A stretch of 64,000 nt of DNA, taken from positions 496,001 to 560,000 of the forward strand of contig JAHLEZ010000011.1 of the NCBI GenBank assembly GCA_020726505.1, given 5' to 3'. Below, piece after piece: positions 11,047 to 23,555 of this stretch. Position numbers and translations under genes: made by a program. The DNA comes from Leptodontidium sp. MPI-SDFR-AT-0119 (lineage: Eukaryota; Ascomycota; Leotiomycetes; Helotiales; Leptodontidiaceae). Position 1 is the stretch's first letter, and each line of letters opens with the position of its first letter. The notes under the pieces were generated by a model. It saw nothing but the letters and a program-made list of their open reading frames with translations, made no database searches and was not told the origin of the DNA.

Positions 11047-13822
11047 GATTGCGAGTATGTGCTGACGGAGGCCCGCCGCGGCGTAGGAGTAGATGTGGTG
11101 GCCCGGAACTCGCGAATGTATCGTAGAGTCTTTAGCATCCGGGGATTGTCGAACCTCGTACTTCAATGCCTTGTCGCACCCGTATGCGGCTTCGATTCAC
11201 GATGGTTGTTCGTTGGGAGATTGTCGTGATTCCGTCAAGGGGTGGCTGACTGCTGCTGCGGGTTCCTGAATGTCCTGCAGATTGAATGGCGATTGGTAGC
11301 GAGGGGCGTGGAACGATTGTATTGTGGTGGTGTTTATCGGTCGTGAATGGAGAGAATCGCAGAGGGTGGTGAGTGTTCCAGCTCACTTTAACGAGAGATA
11401 TTGCGAGAGATAGATGGCGGGAGAGTTCGGTCGAGACGAACGAGAGACGTCGACCGTAGTGGTGTGGTGGTGGGGGGAGTATTGAAGTTGTTGATGTAGA
11501 AAGAAGGGAAAGAAAGGAAGGGGGTTGAGAGAGGGACAGGAATGTATGCAGTCAGTCGGGTCGCTGGCTGGCTGGGCTGGGCTGGGCTGGAGGTGCACTG
11601 CAGATGGATGGCAGATGGCAGGAGTGGGAGTGGCAGCTGGACTGCTGGGCGAAGATGTCGACGAACTCGTAGCGTGGGCCGAGTGAGACAAGGGGGTTGG
11701 CTGTAGAAAAGAGACGTGCGTTGAGTGGCGGAGCACCGAGCTAATCTCCCAAGATGACCCAATCATTTCGCCGCCTTGCCATTTCTAGATTGGCGCGGAT
11801 AACTTTAAACAGATCTATTACGCGGCTCTAAATACACGCCCGTCTCCGCCCTCCGCTCACTCCTGGCGGATGTTTCTCATCCAACCATCGCAGATCTTCA
11901 GACCCAGCTGGTCCCCAAAATAATAATACTGGACGTGCCCCTGAATTCGGATTGATCCAGTTCAACTCAGCCAGATAGGTAAATTTATATACACAGTATA
12001 TATATTTCACGCCCGGCACAACCAGCAAAGGCTGTCATGCCAGTGACTGGGGACTTGGCTTTGTACGAAGAGAATGCCTTTTACGAGCAATCAAAAACAT
12101 ACTCGTCAGCACTCGTGTCGTTCAGCCTTCGTAGTGCTTTCAAGACCTTGGCCACCACTCTGCCCACCAGCAACTTTCCAGCCAGCCTCCAAGGACCTAA
12201 CAAGAAAACCAAGTGTCGGCACCAAGATCTCGCCAGCGACCACTGACTTCATCACTGTCAATAAAAACGGCCACTACCAAGCTCTACCTCCCGAGCTCTC
12301 CGCGCCAAACCAAACCCCCCTTCTCATCTTGCTCTTGGGATGAGTGGGAAATGCCCATCTATCATGGATGTTTGGCCATCCGTGAGCCTGTAACACCTCG
12401 CGTCTGGGTACGGCCGCTGAAGTGGCAGCAAATAATCTCCTTTTCATCCGCCTTGTGAGTGACAGACCGTTTTGCACTGCCTCCTCTACAAGAGTTCGAC
12501 AAGACAAATAAAAACTGGGAGCCTCGTATCTCAAATAACGATCTCCTTTCTCCTTCTCCACGTATCTCGTTTCTCGCATTCGGCAGCGTCGATGGAGTAC
12601 GACAGCCGCGCTCAAGACTACGACGACTTGTTGCGTGGTCTCCACAGTATTCGCACAGTACGCGACAACAACCATAGCCAAACCACAAAAATAAAGCTGC
12701 TCGCCCTACTGCCCCCAGATATGACGGGTTTTCTGCAAATCCCCATCTCTACTCTACTAGTTCATGCTAGATTTCCCCTCCGCTGTGCTTAGCTTTAAAG
12801 TTCAAGAACGACAGCGGAACGGTACCTGAACATCTTATCCCTTGTTTTTCATCCCTTTTCTTGAGGAGCTGTCTGTGCTGCTCACGAACCCAAGACGAAG
12901 TCAAGTTTACCTAACCGTGCACCAAAAGTAATCTGAAAATTTCACGCATGAAATCCTTCCATCAATCTCACTCTTAAACATTTTTTATCTCCGATAACCC
13001 TACCCATCCGTGCCCTTCAAACCGCCCACCCGAAGTTCTGAAGCATCGCCTGTATCAAGTTTGGCCCATGTTTGAAGGGTAGTCCCATAGCCGGGGTGCA
13101 ACCATAACGAATCATCTCTTCTCCCACGAGTCTTCTGACAGATTTCCTTTTCTCGAAGAGCGAGGAAGAAAAGCTTCTCAAATCTTCTTTGAACGTCATA
13201 CATATCGGGTCACGTAATTTGTTCAAGAGATCTGTGGTTTCGACTCGACTCACAACCGTTGATCCGATTTTGGGTGATCTGTTTCGCTTGGAGTGGGCCC
13301 ATGAACCCCTATTTTTAGATGTAGATCACGAGTGACAGTCATGTGATGATGTATTGCTCAGTCTACTACGACTGCGGTGGTAACAAGAGAAACCAAACCA
13401 TCTTCGCTTGAGGTGGCTGTATTGAATTGTTTGTTGATCATGTCTCTGTTGTCGTTGGTAAACAAAGAACGAGTGGTAGCTTGGCGAAGATCCAAGTCCT
13501 GCATCAAGCCAATGAGCATCTCGGGTAAGTAAGCCTCATCACTGCAACCACATCTCAAAGTAACGAATAGAAAAACGACCAAAAAAAAAAGACTCCCCCC
13601 AAAAAGAAACATCCAGCTATAGGATTTGTAGACAATCTACGTAGAACTTAAATGCAAGGCTTAAGACATCCAAAATCCCGAGTAGTTCACGTATTTCTAC
13701 AAACTCCTAACCGAGACCTCCGTATCTAGCCGATAGCAAACCGACCCAAACCTCCAAACTTCAACTTCATGATCCTCTCCTCCCATGCAAACTCCTCAAC
13801 CACAATAACAATAACAACAACA
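11047..13822. other. Large intergenic region between divergent genes
   Basis: About 2.8 kb between the start of the TRP-like gene and the start of the thioesterase gene. It should contain both promoters and leaders. The part near 11400-11700 is purine-rich, with GGCTGG and GGAGTG-type repeats. Several ORFs of 60-135 codons overlap on both strands near 12030-12790, but none shows a domain, a signal peptide or a consistent spliced frame. Confidence 0.45.
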
Positions 13823-15579
13823 ATGCCATCCAAACTCCCCCCAATCCGTTTCTCCAATCTAACACGATGTCTCCGAAACTCCCATCCTCGGCGACATGTA
13901 CAAACGCGGCTCATCTCCTCCACGGCACGAAGGACCACTGATGGTGTTTACGGCGAGCTAACAGCCATGCGAACACGCACTCCCTTCATCGAAGCCTTCC
14001 GCAAGCAGCAAGCTGGTGAGAATCCGTCTCTGGCTGTACCAACCGCTATACATGAGAGGGATATATCGCCGAAGAGCATGGCGGAGAGCTTTACGCGGGT
14101 TGTAAGTCTTGTCACATGACCCGTCTCCTCCTCCTTTCCAATCAGGAACCTACCTGCCTTACTTTATGGATATACCTATTTACCATAAAAAAATATCCAT
14201 GAATTCCCCATCTTACGTTGTGTTTCTCTTTTTCTATCAAAATCACAATTGAGAATACCATTAACACCCCTCCAGATCCTCCCCCTAGCCCGCGATCCCT
14301 GGCTCCTAGATAGCTACATCAACAGCTCAGGCCACATCCGTCTGGGGACGATCTTCATGGATCTCGACGCCTTGGCCGGGGTAATCGCCTACAAGCACAC
14401 CGGAGATTCCGTAATGACGGTTACAGCAGCCGTAGACCGGATCACGCTCAAGCATCCATTGAGCGAGATATGTGATTTGGAATTGAGCGGGCAAGTGAGC
14501 TTTGCGACGGGGAGGAGTAGTATGGAGATCTCAATCCAGGTTGCGAAAGTACCTGGCGAGGGGCAGGTCAGGAGTGAAGAGGATGTGCTTCTTACTTGTG
14601 CGTTTACTATGGTATGTTGAAGACTTTGGGGTGGTTTGAGAGGAGTGACAATTTACTTACGGTGCATGTAGGTTTCGTTGGATCCAACGACGAAGAAGCC
14701 TGTTGCTATAAGTCCTCTTATAACTAATACTCCGGAAGAGAAAGCTATGTTCGCTCAAGGGTACGTATCATCTCATGTTCTGAAAGTTTTCACAGACTTG
14801 TCTCTCCGGAAGAAATCTATATCATGCTAATTTACCTGCAGAGAAGCAAACTATGCCCGTAAAAAGTCAGCCTCAGCACTAGCTTTGAGAAAGCAGACCC
14901 CTAAGTAAGTACACCCTCTTGCAATCCCCACCTAATAGTTCAAGATACTCACACCCCCACCCACAGTGACGAAGAATCTGACCTAATTCACCAAATCTGG
15001 CTCACACAGCAAGACTACCACAACCCCAACACACCCACCCGCAAACCCGCCTCCGCACTCTACATGAGCAACACCACCATCCAATCCGTACAGATCATGC
15101 AGCCACAATACCGCAACCGGCATAACTTCATGATCTTCGGCGGCTTCCTCTTAAAATCCACCTTCGAGCTAGCATTCACCTGCGCCTCGTCGATCTCACA
15201 CACACGCCCCACATTTCTCTCTCTCGACCCGTCCGTCTTCGAGAACCCCGTACCCGTCGGAAGCGTGCTCTACTTGACGGCTACGGTGGCGTACTCGGAC
15301 TCAGAGCTCGTGAGCGATAATCTCCTGGATAAGAAATCGCCTGAGGGGAGTAGCAGGATCCAGATTAGGGTTGATAGTAAGGTGCGGGATATCGAGCATG
15401 GGGAGACGAAACCGACGGGGACGTTTAATTATACGTTTGAGGTTGGGAGGGATGTGAGGATTGTGCCGCAGACGTATGGGGAGTTTATGATGTTTTTGGA
15501 TGCGAGGAGGAGGTGTAGACTTGTGGGGGAGAGTGTCGATGAGGTGGGAGATGGGAAGGGAGGTGGGGTTTTGGAGTAG
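13823..15579 (+). CDS. Mitochondrial acyl-CoA thioesterase, double hotdog (ACOT9-like)
   Basis: Five exons: 13823-14101, 14276-14611, 14672-14760, 14842-14904 and 14967-15579, closing to 459 residues with all junctions in phase. The N-terminus is Arg/Ser-rich without acidic residues (TRLISSTARR near 30-40), as in a mitochondrial presequence. Two hotdog halves follow. The first covers DPWLLDSYINSSGHIRLG and the LEL...V segment. The second contains HNFMIFGGFLLKSTFELA and a PVPVGSVLYL strand. This layout is that of the ACOT9/acyl-CoA hydrolase family, which releases CoA from acyl-CoA in mitochondria. An in-frame upstream ATG at 13769 would add 18 Thr/Ser-rich residues; I prefer 13823 because the presequence then begins MPSKLPPIRF. 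Function is by family; substrate chain length cannot be read from the sequence. Confidence 0.85.
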
Positions 15580-16425
15580 GGTTGGTTGGGGTGGGTTGTA
15601 CATCTTGATGTTGATGTTGATGTAGAGAAGATCGGAGAAGAAATGTTTATATTGTAGTCTAGCTCAGCCTCTTGGCGATCAATCGTCATCAAACTCAGAG
15701 ATGGATTTGGTATTCTGGCATTCAGTCTGGAAAAAGAACTGGTTCCAAAATTCCAAAATAATGGTTTCATATATACCAGTGATTCAACACTGGCAATGTC
15801 CTATTATCTGAATCACTTTTAGGCACATGAGCGCTCTTCAAGCTTCTCTTATTCCTGTAAGCGAGAATCTATATATTTAATCAACCTATTCCATGTCAGA
15901 AATATGGAGTTTAAGCTTTCTACATTGGTGATGAATGTATGGCCATGTTAGGGAGCTGTGAGATCTGACGATTTCATATTGCTGTCAGGCTTCTTCTCTA
16001 CCAATTATCTGCCTATCTACACAGCAATTGTTCAAGTTATCGGAGTAGAAAGCCACGGACATCAAATTACCGCCCTCAATTGTGTTGTCGATTGATGTTT
16101 GAACCGCAACCATTTAAAGTGAGGTCGATGATCGTAAGAGTCTCCGAGAGAAAAGAATATTACATTCATATTGTACGATCTATCTATAGCTAGATTCCAG
16201 CCCATGCAATCATCATACAATGCCAAAATAGATACACCAAATATGCAACCGATCATGACAGATCCACACCGGCGCAATGCCAAATACACATAGTTAACCC
16301 CTTTTTACAAATACCAGGTATCTATACCCAACCTGACACCTAAATGCACCACCCAGGTCCACTCCACCCCACCCCATCCCAACCCATTCCACCCCAAAAG
16401 CCCACCTAACAGCAAGCAACCACCC
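15580..16425. other. Intergenic region between convergent genes
   Basis: About 0.85 kb, the 3' flanks of the thioesterase and DUF3433 genes. It is A/T-rich and has CCACCCCA-type repeats near 16360-16400. I see no gene. Confidence 0.5.
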
Positions 16426-19228
16426 CTAATAGAACTCATTAAAATCTCTCCACGGTTGACTAGCCTTCCGCGCATCATCACCATGTTTATAATCACTGAC
16501 CAACTCCTCCTCATCAACACCACAATGCATCTCGCCATCCCTCCCAATGAACCAGCCAAGCCCATACGTCTTCCCGACACTAGCCAGCTTCCTCACCATC
16601 TCGTCGTTATTCATCTTCTCCGTGCCGACGAAATCGTATAGCATCTTGCTCTGGTGGATGAACGCCAGGATGGAAGCGATGGTATTGGGTTGGCGCGGGA
16701 GGAAGGGGTGGCGACGGCGTGAGTAGACTAGTGTCGCGACGAGGCAGAGGAAGGAGATTATGAAGATGGCGAGACCGAAGGAGAGCCAAAAGGAAAGAAA
16801 AGTTTCTTCGCCTGAGTCGGACTCTGAGGAGCCTTGGGAGCGGGGTGGGTGCGAGTTGGGATCTGGACCTCCTGGACCTGGGCGGCCATTGACAAACCTG
16901 GCACCAGAGACGTTCGCGAAGGAGGTGGAACAGATGGTGAGGATTTCTGCGAACACGGAACCGAGACCAACGAGAGCGACGAGAAAGTGCCCATTAGCGA
17001 AGGCACGGATGGGCATCCACCCGAAAGCCATGGCAGTGTAGTCTAGAGTGAGGACTTTGGGGGAGGCGTGGCGTTTGGAGAGGATGTAGAAGGGCTCGAT
17101 CATGCGGACGTCGGTTTCGAGAGTGCCCCATGCGAGCTTGATGCAGACGGCGAGTGCGGTTAGGAACCAAGGTGCTTTTGTGGTGAGGGGGTTTGCGAAC
17201 TTGATGAAGAGGATGATGGGGACTGCGACCATGAAGAGGAACATGCCGATGATAAAGGGAATTCCAGCTACAAGCCTGAGCATTAGAGGGTGAGGATTCG
17301 CTTGTCGGGTTCGTTGATCGTATTTGTCTTTCTCTTCTTGGGTGAGAGGCACTTTGTCTTCAGGAGCCAGTGATGAGTTCCTGAGAGAGTATCGATGGGA
17401 TTTGAGTGTCTGATGGATCAACTCGGGTGTTGCTGTGTCCATGTTCTTGAAATCCATCAAAATATGACTTCTATTAGCCATGGCTGCGATACCAGCAATT
17501 CCCTTCACATCGGCTACCAGACCAGACGGACGAGTCCCGAGCTGCCACACGAGGAAGGAACCGAGTCCAGCAATGAATATTAAAACGCCACTCAGTATGC
17601 GGGACAAGATTGCGTTGATAACGATTTCTTGCTCATCCTTATATTGGGGATCTTCTGAGCGTCGACTCTTCTTAAGCTCAATCGAAGCAGCTTGAACGGT
17701 AGGGACGAGTGATACTGCCATCAGGGTTGCGAGCGACGAGACAGCAACTGCATAATGCTTAAATTGAAGCGCTCTGATAGGACGAAGAAAGTTGAAGAAA
17801 GTGATGTAGTCGACCTGTATAGAGTTAGCAAATATCTCACCCATTCAGGAGTGCATGATTGCTCACATTGATGGACTCAGCAGCCAGAGCACCACCCTGC
17901 CTAGAAAGCTGGTAATATGCCTCTAATCGCTTGACCTCAAAGTCCGTCACCTGCCATAAGACACCAAAAGAGACAGCAACCAGCGTCGGTAGATACTTGA
18001 ACGTGAAGTAACTCCACGTGCTTAGTTCTGACGGGGAAGTGAAATGGTATATGGCCCCCTTCCGAAGCAGGTATTCTTGAGCACCTGCCAGGACAATCGA
18101 GACCACGATGAGTGCTGTTATGTATGGCCACCGCATAGAAAATGGCTTCCAGTTATCCTGCGGGTAGAACACCTCCACTGTGGCTACAGGAATGGTATTC
18201 TTACGTGTTCCGGTCTGCCCTTCGATTTGGTCAAAGTTGACAGATGCAGAACTGTCGCCAGCGAAAGAGCTGATGTCAAATGTAGGTTCTTCCACAATGA
18301 CCTCGATGATCTCTCCTCGTTTGTTGGCTTCGATCTGACCCAGTTCTCGCACCGTTTGCTTCCTTGTCAATCCTGGATTTCGCCTGAACGATGGGCTCCG
18401 AAACGACATACCACGAGTTAGACCTCCTGGAGTTTTTGGGGTTATGGGTGCATTGGCATACAGATCTGTACTTTTGATGGTAGTATCTGGTTTCCAGCCC
18501 GCACCTAAACCTCCAGTAAGAATTCCGGCTGCTTCCTGTCGGTTGACGACTCTTAGTTGTTCCTCATTTTGCGGAGGTCCAGTAAATGACGAAACATCGA
18601 ATGCCATGGGTGACAGGATGGTCGCATTCTCTGCGTCTTCTTCATCCACAGAAGAATAGGCCGTTTTGTGTGTGGCCAATCCCATAGGCATAGCAGATCC
18701 TAACAAGCTCATGTCAATCTCCTCCCCCTCGTGAATCGTGCCATGCTTCATGTTTAGCAGAGAACTACTCGAGCCACTTTTTCTGCTCGAAAATCGTCTC
18801 GAGGACCTCGTAGATTTGCTTGGTCCAGCGTTGGGAGTGGATATGGGCTCATAAGACTGCGAACTCCGAAACATGTTGAATCCCGATCTGATAGTCGGAG
18901 AGGGTGTGCCGACCCGTAGTGTCTCTGGAAGCATTTCTGACAATCTGCTATGACTCCTGGAGCCCTCAGAGGGCGACATGATCCCCGAATTCTCACCCGA
19001 AGATATCTGAACCCGGCTGATATCCACTTCATCTCTTGATTGTGACCTAGGATGTTCTGAAGTCGGCGAAGGTAGCGAGACCACGGAATCTCTATGATCA
19101 TGCTGATACCCGCCCAACGAACTAACATCCGATATCGACGAGCCCTGATGCCTCAAGTCCGGTCTCCTATTCGGACTGGAACCGCCCCACGGGTAGGGGT
19201 AGCCATCGCCTGAACCAGAATTGGCCAT
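16426..19228 (-). CDS. DUF3433 multipass membrane protein
   Basis: Complement of exons 19228-17867 and 17814-16426, joined by a 52-bp intron (donor GTGAGC, branch GCTAAC, acceptor ACAG), giving 916 residues in frame. The first ~320 residues are Ser-rich and disordered. A first DUF3433-like unit then begins with a Trp-Pro motif (WKPFSMRWPYITALIV) and membrane spans. The conserved segment FEVKRLEAYYQLSRQGGA follows, then a second unit with VDYITFFNFLRPIRALQFKH and more spans. The second half carries another copy (MIEPFYILSKRHASPK, LDYTAM). DUF3433 proteins are fungal polytopic membrane proteins of mostly unknown function; to my recollection the Neurospora spray protein, linked to calcium homeostasis and branching, belongs here. 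Domain call is firm, the role is not. Confidence 0.85.
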
Positions 19229-20697
19229 GCCCTAACGTATCTGCTTCCCCCTCTCGATGTATTATCCCAGGTACAGTAACGAATGATGCGAACTTGTAAC
19301 GAACGTAAGAACTGCTGGGAAGATGTCAGAACAGGCAGCACTGAAAAGCAACAACACATATTGAAGGATTCGAATCTTGGCTCACCTAGCACAATTCAAT
19401 CGCCCCGCGCGCGCACGCCTGAACCTGCCAGTGACTGACTGCCAGCCCTGGAGGGAAGCCTAGAAGATCTCAACGCCTATCCCAGCCCAGATGTTGTTTC
19501 CTCCACAAGTATCGCCCTTCCTTATGACTCTCTGCACTGTGTCCGGATTGTGTCACCGTCGCCGGACGACTGCAACGCGGCACAGTACCTTGGTACCTGG
19601 TTGTTGGTTCACGCGGCGTCAGTCAGGCTCTCCGCGGCAAGGCTGATCACATAGGCGCTTCGATGTTGGATATCGCGGATGAAACAGCAACAAAGTGATC
19701 AGATGCAATGCAAATACTGAGATGAAGCCATCGATACACGTAGAAATGACATGTACTGACTGTACAGAAGCAGAAGAGGAGATGACGGAGATTCCATTTC
19801 GGTGCTAGAGATCATTTCAGATGAACTTCAGCCCTGAGATCCTGGCCAAGAAACGGCCCCCATCCCTTGCACCAATCGCCAACCTGGCTGCCAGCCGCAA
19901 AGTCTCAAAATAGCCCAGCTCGGGAGGCGGTCTCTCGACATCGAATGAAAGCTCTATTGCGCTGCTGTTCTGAAATCATGGGTGTAGATTATGAGGCCCG
20001 GTGCAGGAGGTCGTTCTCTTGTAGGGCTGGCGATGTCATCAAAAATGTCGGGATGTTCAATCCAATGCGTGCGGGTTTACGGTATCTGGGGTCCTGGGGT
20101 GGTCAGCACAGCCAACTCCTTGGTAGCGGTACGATGTGTACTTAATAGGCAGGGTTAGTGGACTTGAGGACGCTGACAGGCTCCCCAACTTTCATTTTGG
20201 GTGATGACTAGGCAGGGGCCTGAAACACAGGTGGACAACTTAAATAATGTGAAAATCAACGACGACCTCGCCAAGTAAATCAGTGTTGACAATTTGCAAA
20301 GACTCATTGTTGATAATTGAATTCAGCCGTAATTTCAAAGCCAAGCTTGGTGCTACAAGTTGCAAACAGAACGGTCGCACAAATTCATAGGCGAGTTGAA
20401 AGGATTGAAAGGGGTGAGCAACCGAGAAAGGCAGCAGGAACAGGGACTTGAATCAACCTCAAAAGCTAGCAGTAAACCCCAGACGTTGCATTCCAGTAAT
20501 CTGTCTTGGAACTCACAGGAGATGGGAGAGAGGTTCAGGAAGGTATTGTATATTTTGTAATTAATTCCTTGCTAGTTATTAAGTATTCTCTCACTACTGT
20601 TTACATGCTCATTTTCAGCCTCCCCATATCAACAAAAAGTATTAGAAAAGTATTAATCTGTTTAGTAATGGCAAGAAAAGGAAAGCAAATGAGACGC
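19229..20697. other. Intergenic region between DUF3433 and wetA genes
   Basis: About 1.5 kb upstream of the DUF3433 gene and downstream of wetA (both on the minus strand). It holds the DUF3433 promoter and the wetA 3' region. Short ORFs at 19867-20145 and 20360-20778 have no recognisable features. Confidence 0.5.
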
Positions 20698-22407
20698 TCA
20701 TACGAAAAGACCTTGTTCAACGAGGCTATCGACATCACCTCCAGCCGCCCTGACAGCTCTGAGCGCAGCCTGGGATAGCTTCCTCCTCTTGTCGAGAGCC
20801 TCTTTCTCCCTCCTCGCTTTCGTCTTGGAAGAGCCACTCGGCGCAACACCTGTCAGGATCTCCCTACTATCACTGGGCGTATAGTTGACAAAGTCGACGG
20901 TGCCTGTAGTCGGTGTCCTGGGGGTTGAGTGTTTACTTGATTTGGGCGTCTTGCGCTTCCTAACATGGAAGGCTGCCGGCGACGAGGAATTGGGAGAGGG
21001 CGATTCGGAACCACTGGATCCTGAACGACTCTTACGTATGGGGCTGGACTGCTGGGGGTGCCTTGACCGGGCGTGGTGAGAGGCTTGTCGATTGTGGTTT
21101 GCTCGCTGGTGTTGTTGGTGGTGGTGCGGCTGAGAGTGAGAGCTGGGAAAATAGCCTTGTGGTAGGAGCATGGGCGAAGAGCCCATGACAAAGGATTGCT
21201 GGGCGGAGGTGTCGGGCATTTGGATCATCAGTCCGTTGGCCATGCCTGAAGGATTATATCCAATATCGTTACTGTCGTAGGCTAAATCGTTCTGCAGCTG
21301 CAATGCTAGGCTTTTGCTCGACCGCTGAGGGTTGGTATGGAAGTTGCTGGGGGATGGTTGAGCCATCGGCGCTGTAGTAGCATGATTCCACCAGAGGGGT
21401 GAATCAATTTCAGGATATATCGACGAGTTGCCGTAGGTGTTGAAATCGGGAGAGCCCGGTAATTGCGACCACGATGAAGAAGCATTTTGAGCTTGAGGGG
21501 TGATTGGAAACAGCGCGCTGTCTGAACGTAATTGTTGACTTGTTCGTCGTGATGGATAACGGTCCAAAGTCGGAGTCGACAGAGGCGTATCGTATGCTGA
21601 TGGACGAGACATGTGTTGCGTCAAAGTATGTTTGTATGAGAGCCCGTTAATCAGCTCTCCCTTCTGAGGATCGACCGAGTTCGATAGTTGTAGCACACCT
21701 GGCGCTCTGGCAGACGATGGTGGCGAAAGAGGCGTATCATTTTGTTCGAAATCGAAGTTGAACTTGGCAGCTTCAAGACCAAACTTCTGTCCCCAGAGAT
21801 CCAGGTTGCTGTTATTCTGATGGGTCATTCGCATCATTGCTGGGTTCGACTTTGCTTTTCTGATGGGACTTCGAAGAATGCTTTTGTCGAGGCTCGCGGT
21901 TGCCTTTTTGAAGGTCTTTGACAAAGACTCGACAATGCGGCTCCTTCTTCGCAGCGTAGGTAACAGGCCTTGTGTTGGAGAAGAGGGTAGAGATGTTTGG
22001 GTGTGTGCGGGGATTTGAGGAGACTCTAAGTAGATGCCTTCGAGGCTGAGCAACTCGCTATCTGAAATCGCGGCTCTTCTAGAGGTGTAGAACTGGTCAG
22101 CTGAAGCTGGAGCTGATTGTGAGGCTACATTCTCATCCTCCACCGCCCAAGAATCGCCTTGCCATGGTTCTTGGGCAACCACATGTTTGTTTTCGTCGTC
22201 GGTGGAGCTCAAAGAGGCGCCTCCAAAACGATTCTCCGGCCTTTTCAAAAAGGTGGACTCTGTTAGTGGGTAGTCGGTAGTCTCTTCGTCGGCAGGACTG
22301 TAAGTGAGGAACTGGTCAAAGAAGTCGCTGCCGAGTTCCTCATAGCCTTGCACAAACATGTCGGGGACCTTATCGGCCGAGTAGGAGGCAACGGCAGGGA
22401 ATGACAT
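20698..22407 (-). CDS. wetA: Conidiation regulator WetA
   Basis: Intronless 569-residue protein. WetA acts late in the conidiation cascade (BrlA-AbaA-WetA in Aspergillus), controlling spore wall maturation, trehalose content and dormancy. The N-terminus has the acidic YEELGSDFFDQFLTYSP segment. The middle is long, Ser/Pro/Gln-rich and disordered. The diagnostic part is the C-terminal basic block near 505-560: after YTPSDSREILTGVAPSGSS comes KTKARREKEALDKRRKLSQ and a short helix ending VDSLVEQGLFV. That order (S-R-E-I-L-x-G-V-A-P-S-G-S-S-K-T-K-A-R-R-E) is what I know from WetA orthologues. The ATG at 22407 is the first in frame and gives a typical WetA length. The region upstream contains paired CATTCC elements (listed separately). 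Confidence 0.88.
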   Translation of the reverse strand: MSFPAVASYSADKVPDMFVQGYEELGSDFFDQFLTYSPADEETTDYPLTESTFLKRPENRFGGASLSSTDDENKHVVAQEPWQGDSWAVEDENVASQSAPASADQFYTSRRAAISDSELLSLEGIYLESPQIPAHTQTSLPSSPTQGLLPTLRRRSRIVESLSKTFKKATASLDKSILRSPIRKAKSNPAMMRMTHQNNSNLDLWGQKFGLEAAKFNFDFEQNDTPLSPPSSARAPGVLQLSNSVDPQKGELINGLSYKHTLTQHMSRPSAYDTPLSTPTLDRYPSRRTSQQLRSDSALFPITPQAQNASSSWSQLPGSPDFNTYGNSSIYPEIDSPLWWNHATTAPMAQPSPSNFHTNPQRSSKSLALQLQNDLAYDSNDIGYNPSGMANGLMIQMPDTSAQQSFVMGSSPMLLPQGYFPSSHSQPHHHQQHQRANHNRQASHHARSRHPQQSSPIRKSRSGSSGSESPSPNSSSPAAFHVRKRKTPKSSKHSTPRTPTTGTVDFVNYTPSDSREILTGVAPSGSSKTKARREKEALDKRRKLSQAALRAVRAAGGDVDSLVEQGLFV

Positions 22408-23555
22408 ACTGAGTCAGGCTGTTGTGATCGAGAGGCTGAGTTTCAAAGTATGTCCCGATGGCTTGCAAATGTGATGCAGGAGATGAGATACTTATGCAGG
22501 TGAGGAATCTGGTGTGAGATCTGGGAAAGCAAACATACAAAACAGTCCGAGAGGAGATACTTATGCAAGATCAGTTCCGTCGAAATCCAACCCGCCATTT
22601 ACATTATAATGCACTATTCCCACAATAGGGAGCTGGAATGCAGGTGTCTCTGATGGGGTAGATCCCCCACACGTGATGGGCGATGATTTGCTCATTGAGG
22701 AAACAAAGAAATGATTCCTTTGACCAGCCATCCTAATGTCTGCAATATTGAAAGGGGGCGGAACATTGGGATTGTGGTTGATATGTGGTGTGGTGTGGGT
22801 GAGGAATGCCTTTCGCATTCCTGTCGCACTGGCGAAACTCACCCGACAACGCCAACGCAGGAACCTCACGATCATCACATTAGAAGGAACAAAGAAGAGC
22901 GGCAGACTTGACGAGGGTAGCTAAGAAGTTGAGAGGAGGAGCGTGGGCCGAGAAAAACCGTGTGCCAGTCAGTTTGAGCCCAACTTGGGCCAGCCGACAG
23001 AACTCACACCGTCACCACTTTGGAGGGCTGACAAGAACAATGAAATCCAATTTCCAAAGCCACTACTGAGCTGCCAAGACCTGATTTCATTGTGGTAATC
23101 TTTTCGAGCCCTTTGAGCAGCTGGAATGCGAACGCCACACAAAGATTTAGGGATGAGAAATGATCACATTGTAACGCCCAGCCACCAAAATCACCATCAA
23201 AGACGCAAACGGGATTTTCAGTGGCCCGGATCCGCAATCCGTACTCGAGTTGTTGGACTTTACTTTCTCAAGCTGCTTGAATTCGGCGGGTTCCTGCATT
23301 TTATGCAGTGATGCAGCAGATTTATGCAGGTACAGTTCACACCTGCAAGACACGACAAGGTAACACAATCATTTATATCATGGAAATATGAAATGCACAC
23401 TGATTAGATGATTTGGTATGGAATAAGAGTACCATGTGTTGACAACGATCTGCACTAACGGGTCTCTTGCAGAGTTGAGAGACAAAGAGAATAATAGAAC
23501 ATAGATTATGGCAATTAGCAACAAGAAAGCAATGACAAAGCTCATGACATGAACA
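22408..23555. other. wetA upstream region and GNAT 3' flank
   Basis: About 1.1 kb. It contains a 14-bp direct repeat (GAGATACTTATGCA) at 22485-22498 and 22554-22567. Three intergenic copies of CATTCC/GGAATG lie within 22635-22821 and a further one is at 23123-23128. No gene is supported. Confidence 0.5.
22802..22822. promoter_or_regulatory. Inverted pair of CATTCC elements upstream of wetA (AbaA/TEAD-type site, putative)
   Basis: AGGAATGC, a 5-base spacer and GCATTCCT form a perfect 8-bp inverted repeat 395-415 bp upstream of the wetA ATG. CATTCY is the known recognition sequence of the TEA/ATTS factor AbaA, an activator of wetA in Aspergillus. Whether this organism has AbaA cannot be seen here. 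Chance occurrence of the symmetrical pair is possible. Confidence 0.35.

Noticed and set aside
12274..12792. Overlapping ORFs of 106-135 codons on both strands
   Set aside because: No recognisable domain, and neither strand gives a consistent spliced continuation; treated as intergenic.
13017..13253. 78-codon minus-strand ORF
   Set aside because: Looks protein-like in places but has no recognisable family, no partner exon and no length support.
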